From Myxococcales bacterium (GTDB lineage: Bacteria; Myxococcota_A; Polyangia; Polyangiales; JADJMO01): 64,000 bases of DNA. The stretch covers positions 186,001 to 250,000 of the forward strand of contig JADJMO010000008.1 in assembly GCA_016709545.1 (NCBI GenBank), in the 5' to 3' direction. The notes under the pieces were generated by a model. It did no database searches and was not told where the DNA came from. It saw nothing but the letters and a program-made list of their open reading frames with translations. Every line of letters begins with the position of its first letter. Positions within the stretch are counted from its first letter, which is position 1. Shown piece by piece: positions 44,887 through 55,311 of this stretch. A program made the translations under genes and the position numbers.

Positions 44887-45843
44887 CTACGCCGGCAGCT
44901 TCCACGCGTCGTGGGTGAGCATCGCTTCGAGCTTGGAAATGGCTGGATCCAGGGTCGTCGGCGAGAGCGCGTGGCCGCTGCGGCCGACCGCCGTGAGCAG
45001 GTAGCGCTGCTGGCCCGCGACGAAGATGCGGTGGAGCAGCGTCTGGCCGTCCGCGTCTTGCACGAGGACCGAGAGCGGCGCGGGTCCCCCGGTGGTCACC
45101 ACGCGGTCGGCGATCGTCAGCAGCATCGACCACACGCCCGCGAGCAGGTCGGTGTGCTCGGCCCCGCTGCTCGTCGCGAGGGGCAGGCCCGCCTCGTCGC
45201 TCACGAGCACCGTGCCGAAGCCCCCGGCGTGCGCGATGGCCTCGAGCAGCTCGGGGAGCCGATCGCGCGTGCCGCGACCGACCGGCAGCGCCGCGAGCGC
45301 CTTGGCCAGGCGCTCCTTCTCCATCAGCGGCGCGAGCACGCGCTGCACCTCGCGGAGCTGACCCTCGGCCTGCCCCTTTCCTCGCTCGGCGAACCGGGAG
45401 ACGAGCTCACCGAGCTCGGCGCGCGCTGCCCCGAGGTCGTCCTGGTTGCGCTGCAGGAGCTCGCGGGTGCGGGTGAGCTCCTGGCGGAGCGCCTGCGCCT
45501 CGCCCTGGACGCGCGCGTGATCGGCGCGCAGGGACTGGGTGTCGGCCTGCAGCGCGGCGGTCTCCACGAGCCGTCCATCGGCGTAGTTGCGGGCGGCGTC
45601 GGCGGTGCTGCGCAGGCCGGCGAGCTCCGCGGCCAGCTTGGCCTCGTCGGCGCGCAGCCGGTGGGTCTCGTCGCGCAGCCGATCGACCTCGGCCATCTGG
45701 GCGCGCAGGTTGGCGCTCGCGAGCTCGGCGTCCTCACGCAGCGCGTCGCGCGCGCCGACGCCGCGCCGCGCGGCGAGCAGGAAGCCGGAGGTGAAGAAGG
45801 TCGCTGCTCCGGCGGTGCCGAGGATCAGCGTGACGAGCATCAT
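44887..45843 (-). CDS. Membrane-anchored coiled-coil protein with Roadblock/LC7-like domain
   Basis: 318 residues. A first hydrophobic helix (MLVTLILGTAGAATFFTSGF) anchors it. Residues about 35-180 are a long coiled coil with heptads (DRLRDETHRLRADEAKLAAE ... ELTRTRELLQRNQDDLGAAR). Residues 200-318 resemble a Roadblock/LC7 domain: RLPELLEAIAHAGGFGTVLV, SDEAGLPLATSSGAEHTDLL and IFVAGQQRYLLTAVGRSG. Roadblock domains act with small GTPases such as MglA and in other signalling complexes. Last gene of a six-gene reverse operon; the start overlaps the OmpA-like stop (ATGATG). Confidence 0.75.
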   Translation of the reverse strand: MMLVTLILGTAGAATFFTSGFLLAARRGVGARDALREDAELASANLRAQMAEVDRLRDETHRLRADEAKLAAELAGLRSTADAARNYADGRLVETAALQADTQSLRADHARVQGEAQALRQELTRTRELLQRNQDDLGAARAELGELVSRFAERGKGQAEGQLREVQRVLAPLMEKERLAKALAALPVGRGTRDRLPELLEAIAHAGGFGTVLVSDEAGLPLATSSGAEHTDLLAGVWSMLLTIADRVVTTGGPAPLSVLVQDADGQTLLHRIFVAGQQRYLLTAVGRSGHALSPTTLDPAISKLEAMLTHDAWKLPA

Positions 45844-46442
45844 GGAGTCTTCTCCGTCGGGGTCGAGGGGCACGCGGGGACTCCCCGCACTTGCACGGTC
45901 ACACGTCGATTGTCCGCGGCCTGCTCTTCCTTGCCCTCGATGGGCTGGTAGGCACCGAAGCCCCGCACCACGAGCCGTGTCTTGGGGATGCCCATGCTCT
46001 CGAGCAGGGCGGCGACCGCGCGAGCGCGGTGGTGGCTCAGGACCACGTTGACCTCCTCGGCCCCCGTCGCGTCCGCGTGCCCGTCCACCAGGAGGACGGC
46101 CTCCGGGTGCGCGTTCGCGTAGGCGACGACGGCGGCGAGCACGGCCTTGGCCTCCGTGGGCGCGTCGATGAGCCCCTGCGCGAAGGGCACCGAGGCGAGC
46201 GGAGCGCAGGCCACCTTGGCGCTCACCGTGGGGGCGGCGACCACGCTCGGCGTCGGCGCCGGCGCGGCGGTCGGCACGGGCTTCTCGATCACGATGACGG
46301 AGGGCGCGGTCGGGGTCGGCGCCGAGGCCGCGGCCGGCAGCTCTGCCGACCAGACGAAGGCGCCGAAGAGCAGCACCCCGAAGCAGGCGGTGATCGCCCC
46401 CGGCCACGGGCCGCTGTGCTCGAAGGGGAGCTCGTGCCTCAT
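45840..46442 (-). CDS. OmpA-like peptidoglycan-associated domain protein
   Basis: 200 residues. A hydrophobic segment near the N-terminus (AITACFGVLLFGAFVWSAEL) is followed by a Pro/Ala/Val/Thr-rich linker and a C-terminal OmpA-like domain: AVLLVDGHADATGAEEVNVV, LSHHRARAVAALLESMGIPK, TRLVVRGFGAYQPI, and NRRVTVQV. The G-H-A-D-x-x-G loop binds peptidoglycan in this family. The protein appears anchored to the inner membrane and reaching to the cell wall. Coupled on both sides (ATGA overlap upstream, ATGATG downstream) in the six-gene operon. Confidence 0.85.
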   Translation of the reverse strand: MRHELPFEHSGPWPGAITACFGVLLFGAFVWSAELPAAASAPTPTAPSVIVIEKPVPTAAPAPTPSVVAAPTVSAKVACAPLASVPFAQGLIDAPTEAKAVLAAVVAYANAHPEAVLLVDGHADATGAEEVNVVLSHHRARAVAALLESMGIPKTRLVVRGFGAYQPIEGKEEQAADNRRVTVQVRGVPACPSTPTEKTP

Positions 46443-47372
46443 CGCCCGTATCCCATCGAGCGGAGGCGACTCAGGTTGACGTCGAGGCTCGGCGTGTGGT
46501 GCAGCTCCGCGGCCTCGGTGAAGGCCACGAAGGCGTCGTCGTAGCGCTTGTCCAGGAGGGCCTCGACGCCGCGCTCGTAGAGCTCCTCGAACGAGCGCCG
46601 CACCCACCCCCCGCTCTTCATCGGCTCGGGTGGGCGCACCGAGGGGGCGGGTGGGAGCGAGGAGCGATGCCGCGTGGTGAGGTCGTCCCAGGCGAGGTCC
46701 GCGGCGTCGTCGTTGCGGCTCTGCTCGTCCTCGAGTCGCATCGTCTCGAGCAGCAGCTGCTCGCACGAGCCCGAGAGTGTCCGCGCCGTCGGCGTGGGGT
46801 GGGTGGCCTCGACGGTGACGTCCTTCGCCGTGACCAGGCGGCGGAACGCGGCCGCTCCGTCGCCCTTGGGGTCGTGCGCGTGCCAGGCCTCGCCGTCTCG
46901 GATCACCACTTCACCCACCTGGGCACCTTCGCGGCTCACGACGAGGTGCACCGAGCGGCGACCGAGGCCGGCGAGCTGGACGTAGTCGGCGAGCCCCGAA
47001 CGGTGAGGTGTGCTCCGGGGGGCCGCCGAGGTGCTGGGTGACGAGCTTGCGCAGCGTGGCGAGGGTGACCGGCTTCTCGAGCAGGATGATGTCGTCGCGG
47101 GCCGGGATCTCGAAGCGCCGCAAGAAGCCCGAGGCGAAGATGATCGGGATGCGGAGGCCTCGCCGCTCGAGATCGACGAGCAGCTCGACTCCCGAGCCGT
47201 CGGGGAGGTCGAGGTCGGAGATGAGCATGTTCGGCGGCATCGCGGCGATGAGCTTGCGCGCCTCGGCCTTGGTGCCCGCGTCGACGATCTCGACGCCCGC
47301 GAGCTTGCTCAACCCACGCACCACCGAGGCGCGCAGGACCGGCTCGTCCTCGACGACCAGCAGGGTCGGCAT
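46439..47372 (-). CDS. Receiver domain (REC) plus DUF4388-type protein, frameshifted by one base
   Basis: Residues 1-120 are a response-regulator receiver: LLVVEDEPVLRASVVRGLSK, the phospho-accepting Asp in NMLISDLDLPDGSG, PIIFASGFLRRFEIPAR and LLEKPVTLATLRKLV. The DUF4388-like tail lies in another frame: GLADYVQLAGLGRRSVHLVV, VGEVVIRDGEAWHAHDPKG, LSGSCEQLLLETMRLEDE and a final TPR-like helix. One extra base in the CCCC run at 46994-46997 (GGGG in the gene) breaks a single 310-residue reading frame. REC-DUF4388 proteins are common in myxobacteria and act as signalling scaffolds. Partner of the operon's histidine kinase by context. Confidence 0.72.
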
Positions 47373-47373
47373 C

Positions 47374-48135
47374 TCAGCCTCCGTAGAACTTGTCGATCAT
47401 GTCGAGCCCGCACTGGAAGGTCTCGGCCCAGCGGAAGAACTTCTCCACGAGGTCCTTGCCCTTGAAGACGCTGCCGTGTTGCGGCGCGAGGGTCTCGATG
47501 TCGAGCTTGCTCGCGCGCTTCACCCACGCACGCATCGCCGCGTTGCCCGCCATGTAGCGGGCGTGGAACCCGTCCATGTAGGCGCGATGGGCCTCGAAGT
47601 CGGTGACCTCGTAGCCGGGCGCGCCGAGCGAGGCGCCGAGGTCACCGGTGTACAGGATCTTGCTGACGGGATCGTAGAGCTGGAAGTTGCCCGGCGAGTG
47701 GAGGAAGTGGGCCGGGATCACCTCGAGCGGGCAGCCGTCGAGATCGATGGTCATGCCGTGATCGGGGATCGGCAGCAGGCGCGTCTCGACCAGGCGATCG
47801 AGGCCGAAGTGCGGCACGAAGCGGGTCCACAGCGCGGAGCAGTAGGCGGTCGCGTCGGTCGTCATCAGCCAGCCATTGGTGGCCGCGACGATGTCGGGAT
47901 CCTGGTGCGACAGGAACATGTACTGGAGCTTCGCGCTCCCGAGCTGCTGCAGCGTGGCCGACAGGACCTTCGAGTAGACCTTGTGGCCACCCGGATCGAG
48001 GATGATGCCGGCCTTCCCGTGGATGATGATGTGCTGGTTGGCCTGGACCGCGAGCCCGCCCTTGTTGAAGTCCTCGAGCAGGACGTTCTTGTGGCCGGGA
48101 GCCTCGAACAGCGTGACATTGGTCGCGTTGGACAT
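47374..48135 (-). CDS. Di-iron metallo-beta-lactamase-fold protein (oxygen-binding ODP-like)
   Basis: 253 residues from ATG 48135, preceded by GAGGAG. The family core seen is GIILDPGGHKVYSKVL, the metal motif FLSHQDPDIVAATNG (H-x-D-P-D in place of H-x-H-x-D-H), HFLHSPGNFQLYDPVSK, LYTGDLGASL and LAPQHGSVFKG. These ligands match the flavodiiron-protein beta-lactamase domain as found alone in ODP-type oxygen sensors, here without the flavodoxin half. It may sense or reduce dioxygen, or nitric oxide, and signal through operon partners. Gaps to neighbours are 1 and 11 nt. Confidence 0.8.
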   Translation of the reverse strand: MSNATNVTLFEAPGHKNVLLEDFNKGGLAVQANQHIIIHGKAGIILDPGGHKVYSKVLSATLQQLGSAKLQYMFLSHQDPDIVAATNGWLMTTDATAYCSALWTRFVPHFGLDRLVETRLLPIPDHGMTIDLDGCPLEVIPAHFLHSPGNFQLYDPVSKILYTGDLGASLGAPGYEVTDFEAHRAYMDGFHARYMAGNAAMRAWVKRASKLDIETLAPQHGSVFKGKDLVEKFFRWAETFQCGLDMIDKFYGG

Positions 48136-48146
48136 GATGGCTCCTC

Positions 48147-48512
48147 TCACAGGACCTTGCGGAGATCTTCGATGGCGCGGCGCATGTCGAGGAACAGCAA
48201 GCCGAGCTTGGCCTGTTTGCTCGCGAGGCCGAGTAGCAGCGTGCCGTGACCGGAGCTCATCATCGCTGCGTAGCCCTCGCTGCCGCGGACCAGCACCTCT
48301 TGCACGTCTCCGCGCTCGAGCTCGCTCGCCGCGCGGGCGCCGAGGCTCGACAGCGTGGCGCTCATGCCCGCGATGCGCGACTCGTCGACGTGCTGAGGTA
48401 ACGCGCTCGCGATCATGAGCCCGTCTTCGGAGATGAGGGCGCAAGCCTCCACATCCGGCGACGAGCTCTGCAGCGCGCGCAAGATTCTGTTCAGACTGTC
48501 GACTCGGGACAT
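48147..48512 (-). CDS. Roadblock/LC7-domain protein
   Basis: 121 residues, single Roadblock/LC7 domain: SLNRILRALQSSSPDVEACA, LISEDGLMIASALPQHVDES, AAMSATLSSLGARAASELER-type helix (seen as MSATLSSLGARAASELERGD) and the closing strand plus helix LLLGLASKQAKLGLLFLDMR. MglB-type proteins of this family act as GTPase-activating partners of MglA. No MglA-type GTPase gene is in the window. The start ATG 48512 overlaps the histidine kinase end by 22 nt. It pairs with the coiled-coil Roadblock protein in the same operon. Confidence 0.87.
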   Translation of the reverse strand: MSRVDSLNRILRALQSSSPDVEACALISEDGLMIASALPQHVDESRIAGMSATLSSLGARAASELERGDVQEVLVRGSEGYAAMMSSGHGTLLLGLASKQAKLGLLFLDMRRAIEDLRKVL

Positions 48513-49723
48513 GTCGTGCCTCCTCGCGTGCGGGCAGGCACGCGCAACGTGACGGTCGTTCCACTTCCGGGCGCGCTCACGATCGAGAGCTCGCCATGGG
48601 CCCGCTCCGCCACCTGGCGGCAGATCGCGAGGCCGATGCCCGAGCCACTCTCCTTGTCGGTGAAGAACAGCTCGGTGCAGTGCCGGGCCACCTCTTCCGA
48701 CATGCCCTTGCCGGTGTCGGACACCTCGAGCTCGAGCCAGCCCTCTGCCGTGAGGCGCGCGCGGACCTGGATGCTCTGCCCCGGACTGCACGCGTCGATC
48801 GCGTTGCGAACGAGGTTGAACACCACTCCCTTGATCGCTTCCCGCGCGATGGGCAGGAGGGGCATGGTGCTGACCGCGCTGGTCAGCGTGAGCTCCCTCC
48901 GCGCCGCGGTCGGCTGCAGGATCTCCACGGCTTCCTCGATCGCCTCGTCGATGGCCTGGTGCCGCCCGCTCACGATCTGCCCCTGGAAGCCGCCGATTCC
49001 CTGGAGGCTGAGGATGAGCCGCCGCACCTCGGCGAGGATCGTGTGCAGATCGTGCTGCAAGTGCCCTGAGGCCTCCTCGATGAGGAGCTCGAGCATGGTC
49101 ATCACCGCGGCGAGCGGGTTGCGCAGCTCGTGGAGGATCGTGGGCAACACGTCGCCGACCGCGGCCATCTGCAGCAACCGGTCGCGCTCGCGGCGGAGGC
49201 CAGCCAGTGCCGACACGTCCTGGAAGAGCACGACCAGGCCGACCGCGTCCGTAGCCTCGAGCTCGGAGAGGCCGAAGCCCAGCGTAAGGGTGCGACCGTC
49301 CGGCCGCGTGTAGGCGATCTCTCCGCGCCCGTCGGCACCGGTGCGTCGGCGGAGTTCTTCGACCGGTGCGATGCACCGGTCGATGGGCATCCCGAGCACG
49401 TCGACCACGTCGACCCCGAGCATCGAGCAAGCGAACGGGTTGCACTCCACGACGTTGCCGGCGCCGTCCAGCGCGATGACGCCCGCCTGGACCACGTCGA
49501 GGACCCGCGTCGATCGGGAATCTCGGCCTCCGTCGACGCGCAGCCGCGTGGCGGACGCGGCGAACGGCTTCCTCTCCGGGACAGGCACAGGGTGGGTCGA
49601 AGCAATGGCCGAGCCACCCACGGATTGGCCCATTTCGTCGCTCGCGCTCCGCCAAATGTCGACGCAGAGGCCGCGCAGCCGACGAATCGGCTGCGTGTGC
49701 GCAGGCGCCTTCAGTGGAGCCAT
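48491..49723 (-). CDS. PAS-domain sensor histidine kinase (soluble)
   Basis: 410 residues. After about 60 low-complexity residues comes a PAS domain (VLDVVQAGVIALDGAGNVVE ... MLGVDVVDVLGMPIDR). The HisKA region contains the phospho-acceptor histidine in ILHELRNPLAAVMTMLELLI (H-box). The ATPase domain has N-box GVVFNLVRNAIDACSPG, DTGKGMSEE (G1) and GSGIGLAICRQVAERAHG (G2). No membrane helix, so it senses a cytoplasmic signal through PAS. First gene of the operon; start ATG 49723 is the longest option and ATG 49633 is plausible. The cognate output may be the receiver protein at 46439. Confidence 0.9.
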   Translation of the reverse strand: MAPLKAPAHTQPIRRLRGLCVDIWRSASDEMGQSVGGSAIASTHPVPVPERKPFAASATRLRVDGGRDSRSTRVLDVVQAGVIALDGAGNVVECNPFACSMLGVDVVDVLGMPIDRCIAPVEELRRRTGADGRGEIAYTRPDGRTLTLGFGLSELEATDAVGLVVLFQDVSALAGLRRERDRLLQMAAVGDVLPTILHELRNPLAAVMTMLELLIEEASGHLQHDLHTILAEVRRLILSLQGIGGFQGQIVSGRHQAIDEAIEEAVEILQPTAARRELTLTSAVSTMPLLPIAREAIKGVVFNLVRNAIDACSPGQSIQVRARLTAEGWLELEVSDTGKGMSEEVARHCTELFFTDKESGSGIGLAICRQVAERAHGELSIVSAPGSGTTVTLRVPARTRGGTTCPESTV

Positions 49724-49857
49724 CGAGATCTCGCTGCGATTGTCGCGGAGGTTCCTGCTCTGTCAGTGGACCTTGCCAACGTGAGGTCGGCGGCATCCCG
49801 GCAAGCCGTGCGCGAGCGCGAATGGACCGCGCTCTGCGCCTGACCCAGTCTTGGCCA

Positions 49858-50181
49858 TCACGGGACTTCGCAGAGCTCCGATCGCGTGAGGAATCGCTGG
49901 CCGGTCGGCGCCTCGAGGGAGAAGCCACCGCCCCGCCCGGGGACGCAGTCGATGATCAGCCGTGTGTGACGCCACAGCTCCCACTGATCGGCGCCGATGA
50001 AGAACGGGCAGCCCTCGATCTCACCGAGCAAGACGTCGCGCGCGCCCGTCACGAACTCGCCGAGCGGGTAGCACATCGGGGAGCTGCCATCGCAGCAACC
50101 CCCCGACTGGTGGAACATCAGCGGACCGTGCGCCGCCCGGAGCGCGCGGATCAGCTCCGCGGCCCTGGGCGTGCACGTCAC
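49858..50181 (-). CDS. DUF779 protein, aldehyde dehydrogenase partner
   Basis: 107 residues from GTG 50181, chosen because upstream codons offer only rare starts. The family signature GPLMFHQSGGCCDGSSPMCY is complete, followed by VLLGEIEGCPFFIGADQWEL and LIIDCVPGRGGGFSLEA. DUF779 proteins are nearly always encoded next to acetaldehyde or aldehyde dehydrogenases, possibly as partner proteins; their biochemistry is not settled. The cysteine triplet SGGCCDG suggests metal or thiol chemistry. It starts 14 nt after the dehydrogenase stop, so they form one operon. Confidence 0.9.
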   Translation of the reverse strand: MTCTPRAAELIRALRAAHGPLMFHQSGGCCDGSSPMCYPLGEFVTGARDVLLGEIEGCPFFIGADQWELWRHTRLIIDCVPGRGGGFSLEAPTGQRFLTRSELCEVP

Positions 50182-50195
50182 CGTGGCGGTCGAGC

Positions 50196-51716
<1,521 letters not shown>

Positions 51717-51815
51717 GAGACCTCCAGGGTTCGGGACGCTGGGCCTTCGCACGACGCGTGCTCACCCGTGCTCGTAGCGATTCGCGCCGCAGCGCTCGCT
51801 TGCTGCGTCGCGTCG

Positions 51816-51832
51816 TGTAGCGAAACGCAACA
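51816..51832. promoter_or_regulatory. Inverted repeat between aldehyde dehydrogenase and AcoR-like activator
   Basis: TGTAGCGAAACGCAACA is an inverted repeat (TGT-x-GCG / CGC-x-ACA with a 3-nt centre) with one mismatch. It lies 100 nt upstream of the dehydrogenase start, where an activator site of an AcoR-type sigma-54 regulator would sit. A weak sigma-54 -24/-12 match, GAGCACG-CGTC-GTGCG, reads toward the dehydrogenase at 51748-51763, but its -24 element lacks the consensus GG. Position and symmetry are the only support. Confidence 0.45.
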
Positions 51833-51919
51833 GCTCGACCGGACGGCGCTACGACCCGGAGCGGAGGACCGGACAGGGACGGTCCGGGAGCGACAAAGCG
51901 ACTCGCGCTGCACTCCGCC

Positions 51920-53776
51920 TTGACCCGAGGATCACCGACGGTATCGTCGAGGGAGGGCGCTGGGGCTCGCGGCGGCGGATCTCGCGCTGGGGGAGCGCTT
52001 CCACGAGGGCGCTGCTCCGACGAGGACGTGTGCGCGCATCCGGTGCTCGTCCGGTGGGCGCGCGCGCTGCGTGCAGGAGCGGTCCCCGACGGGCCGTCGC
52101 TGCCACTGGGTGTGACCGACCACGCCGTGCGGGAGTCGCGCGCGCGGCTCGAGCCGTTGATCGACGTGGGCTCGCCGTTCGAGGCCTTCGCCGAGGCGGT
52201 CGAAGAGGCGGGCTTCGCGGCGTTCCTCGCCGACGTCGACGGCGTGGTCGTGCGCCGGCAGGGCAGCGGCGCGCTCGACCACACCCTCCTCACCACCCGC
52301 TTGCTCGAGGGGGCGTGCTGGGGCGAGCCCGCGCGCGGGACCAACGCCATCGGCACCGTCGCTGCCGAGCGAGCTCCGGTCGCGGTCGTCGGGGCCGCGC
52401 ACTTCGAGCGGCGCAACCACGCCCTCGTCTGCTACGCGGCGCCGATCCACGACGTCCGCGGCGAGCTCGTCGCCGTGCTCGACGCGAGCGGTCCGGTCGC
52501 CGCGGCGGGCGCGTTCGCCCACGCGGCGGTCATCGCCACCGCCGCCACCCTCGAGGCCACGTGGATCGGACGCGCCTACGAGGGTGCGCTGCCGGGTGGC
52601 CTGTTCGCGCTCGAGCGCGTCCTCGCGGCGCTGCCCCACGCGGCCATGGTGGTCGAGCGCACCGGGCGCGTCCGCCTCGCGAACGCCGCGGCCCGCACGC
52701 TGCTCACGCCCGCCGATCGCCGCGACGCGCGCCGGTTCCTCGTCGGTGCCCCGTCGCGTGACCTGCGCGTGGAGGTCGAGGAGATCGTGGACTCCCAGGG
52801 AGCGATCGCGAGCCTCGTCCACCTGCGCCCACGCGCACCGAAGAGCACGCCCTTGGTGGAGGAGCACCCCGCGTTCGCGGCGATCGTCGGCCAGGACCCG
52901 GCGATCGTCGAGGCCCGCGCGCGCGCCGCGCGGTTCGCGCGCACCGAGCTGCCGGTCGTGCTGCTCGCCGAGACCGGCTGTGGCAAGGAGCTGTTCGCGC
53001 GCGCCGTCCACGCGGCGAGCCCGCGCGCGTCCGGGCCCTTCGTGGCGATCAACTGCGGGTCGCTCAGCGCGTCGCTGCTCGAGAGCGAGCTGTTCGGCTA
53101 CGGCCCCGGGGCGTTCACCGGCGCGCGCAGCTCGGGCAGCCACGGCAAGCTCGCGGCCGCGCACCGCGGCACGTTGTTCCTCGACGAGGTCGCCGAGATG
53201 CCGGCGCCGCTCCAGGCGCTCTTGCTGCGCTTCCTCGAGGAGGGCGCGTACTACCGCGTCGGCGAGACCAGCGAGCGCCACGCCGACGTCCGCATCGTCG
53301 CGGCCACCTGCCGGGATCTGCCCGCGCTCGTGCAGAGCGGGGCCTTCCGGAGCGATCTCTACTACCGCATCCGCGGGGCCACCATCCGCCTGCCCACGCT
53401 GCGCGAACGCACCGATCGCCTCGAGCTCGCGATCGCCCTCGTGGCCCGCCTGTCCGCGCGCGCCGGGCGCGCTCCGCCCACGCTCGGCCCCTCCGCGCAG
53501 GCGTTCATCGGCACCCACGGCTGGCCCGGCAACGTCCGCGAGCTGCGCTCGGCGCTCGAGCACGCGCTCGCCCTGGTCGAGGGGCCCACCCTGGAGCGGG
53601 CGCACCTGCCCATCGACCACGAGCCCCAGCCCACGAGCCTCGACCACAGCGAGAAGACGACCCTGCTCAGCGCGCTCGACGCGGGCCACGGCAACCTCAG
53701 CGAGACGGCGCGGCTCCTCGGCGTGGCCCGCACCACGCTCTATCGCATGATGCAACGCCACGGCCTCCGCTCCTGA
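51920..53776 (+). CDS. Sigma-54-dependent transcription activator, AcoR-like
   Basis: About 618 residues from TTG 51920, or 582 from GTG 52028; the first 36 residues are low complexity, so the start is uncertain. A GAF-type sensory region (LLEGACWGEPARGTNAIGTV ... HDVRGELVAVLDASGPVAAA) with the AcoR-characteristic W-G-x-x-x-x-G-T-N-A motif is followed by a PAS-like part. The AAA+ domain has Walker A VLLAETGCGKELFARAVH (GETGTGKE variant), ESELFGYGPGAFTGARSS (GAFTGA loop that contacts sigma-54), and RGTLFLDEVAEMP. A Fis-type helix-turn-helix ends the chain (GNLSETARLLGVARTTLYRM). It likely activates the divergent aldehyde dehydrogenase operon. Confidence 0.88.
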   Translation: MTRGSPTVSSREGAGARGGGSRAGGALPRGRCSDEDVCAHPVLVRWARALRAGAVPDGPSLPLGVTDHAVRESRARLEPLIDVGSPFEAFAEAVEEAGFAAFLADVDGVVVRRQGSGALDHTLLTTRLLEGACWGEPARGTNAIGTVAAERAPVAVVGAAHFERRNHALVCYAAPIHDVRGELVAVLDASGPVAAAGAFAHAAVIATAATLEATWIGRAYEGALPGGLFALERVLAALPHAAMVVERTGRVRLANAAARTLLTPADRRDARRFLVGAPSRDLRVEVEEIVDSQGAIASLVHLRPRAPKSTPLVEEHPAFAAIVGQDPAIVEARARAARFARTELPVVLLAETGCGKELFARAVHAASPRASGPFVAINCGSLSASLLESELFGYGPGAFTGARSSGSHGKLAAAHRGTLFLDEVAEMPAPLQALLLRFLEEGAYYRVGETSERHADVRIVAATCRDLPALVQSGAFRSDLYYRIRGATIRLPTLRERTDRLELAIALVARLSARAGRAPPTLGPSAQAFIGTHGWPGNVRELRSALEHALALVEGPTLERAHLPIDHEPQPTSLDHSEKTTLLSALDAGHGNLSETARLLGVARTTLYRMMQRHGLRS

Positions 53777-53793
53777 CGCGGTAGTCTCTCGCG

Positions 53794-54720
53794 GTGAGTC
53801 AGGCCCACGACACCTCGCACATCCTGCAGTCGCTGCTCTCCAACGTGGCCCTCGCCGCGGTGAAGCTCGCGGCCGCGTTCTACACCGGGTCCGGCGCGCT
53901 GCTCGCGGAGGCCTTGCACACGACGACCGACTCGCTCAACCAGGTGCTCCTGCTGATCGGCGTCCGCGCCGCGCGCAAGCCGCCGGACGCGACGCACCCG
54001 CTCGGGTACGGACGCGAGCTGTACTTCTGGTCGTTCCTGGTGGCCCTGCTCCTGTTCTCCGCGGGCGGCCTGTTCTCCATCTACGAGGGCGTGCACAAGC
54101 TCGCGACCCCGGCGCCGATCGAGCACGCGTGGGTCGGCTTCACCATCTTCGGCTTCTCCCTCGCCCTCGAGATCCTGGTCACCGCGGCCAACGTCCGCCA
54201 GATCCGGGCCCTCAAGGGGGACCAGGGGTTCTTCGCGTTCGTCGTCGGCTCCAAGGAGAGCGACCTCATCGTGGTGTTCGGCGAGAACGCGGCCGCGCTG
54301 ATCGGCACCGTCCTCGCGTTCCTCGCCTTCTTCGCCTCGTGGAAGACGGGGGATGGTCGCTTCGACGCGCTCGGGTCGATCCTGGTCGGCGTGGTCCTCA
54401 TCGGTGTCGCGATCTTCCTCACCATGGAGGTGAAGTCGCTGCTCATCGGCGAGAGCGCCGACCCACGGATCCGCGCCGTCGTGGAGCGCCTCGCGGTCGA
54501 GGACCCCCGCGTGAACGACGTGCGCGAGGTGATCACCGTGCAGCAAGGCCCCGGCGAGGTGCTCGTGGCCCTCAAGATCTCCTGCCCCGCCGAGATCGAG
54601 GCGCGGGCGGTGTCGCGGATCATCAACGACTTCGAGGCGCGCTTGCGCGCCGAGATCCCGCAGGCGCGGTGGATCTTCGTCGAGCCCGACCTCGACGGCA
54701 CGTCGTCCGTGCGCAGCTAG
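53794..54720 (+). CDS. Cation diffusion facilitator family metal transporter
   Basis: 308 residues from GTG 53794. Five to six membrane helices with the CDF metal-site motif A-L-x-x-D near LLAEALHTTTDSLNQVLLLI (H-x3-D) and the second site VVFGENAAALIGTVLAFLAF (E in place of the usual H/D, a point to check for metal specificity). The C-terminal cytoplasmic domain (VVERLAVEDPRVNDVREVIT ... VLVALKISCPAEIEARAVSR) is the ferredoxin-like dimerisation fold. These export Zn, Co, Fe or Mn in exchange for protons. Its neighbours give no hint of the metal. Confidence 0.87.
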   Translation: MSQAHDTSHILQSLLSNVALAAVKLAAAFYTGSGALLAEALHTTTDSLNQVLLLIGVRAARKPPDATHPLGYGRELYFWSFLVALLLFSAGGLFSIYEGVHKLATPAPIEHAWVGFTIFGFSLALEILVTAANVRQIRALKGDQGFFAFVVGSKESDLIVVFGENAAALIGTVLAFLAFFASWKTGDGRFDALGSILVGVVLIGVAIFLTMEVKSLLIGESADPRIRAVVERLAVEDPRVNDVREVITVQQGPGEVLVALKISCPAEIEARAVSRIINDFEARLRAEIPQARWIFVEPDLDGTSSVRS

Positions 54721-54724
54721 GTTC

Positions 54725-55249
54725 TCAGAACAGAAGGCAGTCGCCCTCGTCCACCGCGCTCTCGCTGGACTCGACCACCGGCAGGAAGACGATCTCGGGG
54801 CTCGGCAGCGCGCTGAAACGCACGGCGATGCCCTCGCCGCGATCGGTCTGGAACTGGTGCGCCGCCTTGGCCGTCGGCTCCGCGGTCACCGTGGTGACCT
54901 GCCCGCTGATGACCGTCGGGGTCGCGAGCTGGATCACCACCCCGTGCCCGAGCAGGCGGTTCTTGATCCGCCCGCAGAGCTGGTTCGCGAGCTCGCCCGC
55001 CCAGTCGAGCACCGCCTCCGGGGTCGGCTCGCCGCACGGCAGCGACCTCTCGAGGACGCCCTCCGGGGCCTCGAGCACGAGCGCTCCGCGCAGGTGCTCC
55101 CCGGCGAACCCGAGCACGGCGATGGTCGTCGCCGAGGTGCTGCCGGGGAGGAGTCCACGATACTCGAGCGAGATCTCGACGCCCTCGAACAGCGCGAGCG
55201 CACAATCGGCCACCAGCTGGTGCAGGCAGTCCCAGTCGCTCTTGTCCAC
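54725..55249 (-). CDS. CheX-like chemophosphatase-fold protein
   Basis: 174 residues from GTG 55249; upstream in-frame codons give no better start. Sequence seen: WDCLHQLVADCALALFEGVE, TTIAVLGFAGEHLRGALVLE, and DWAGELANQLCGRIKNRLLG, which resembles the E-x-x-N helix of CheX/CheC phosphatases (here E-L-A-N-Q). The later GHGVVIQLATPTVISG fits the same fold. These proteins dephosphorylate CheY-type regulators. The start is 63 nt after the stop of the ClpP-like gene, on the same strand. Confidence 0.68.
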   Translation of the reverse strand: MDKSDWDCLHQLVADCALALFEGVEISLEYRGLLPGSTSATTIAVLGFAGEHLRGALVLEAPEGVLERSLPCGEPTPEAVLDWAGELANQLCGRIKNRLLGHGVVIQLATPTVISGQVTTVTAEPTAKAAHQFQTDRGEGIAVRFSALPSPEIVFLPVVESSESAVDEGDCLLF

Positions 55250-55311
55250 GAGGCATCGAACGGACGCCCGCCGGCGCAACTTGAACTCGTGACGAGTCGT
55301 CGCCGTGGCGT

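Noticed and set aside
51920..52027. A confident start for the AcoR-like activator at 51920
   Set aside because: The first 36 codons are low complexity and begin with TTG; GTG 52028 is equally plausible, so only the span is given.
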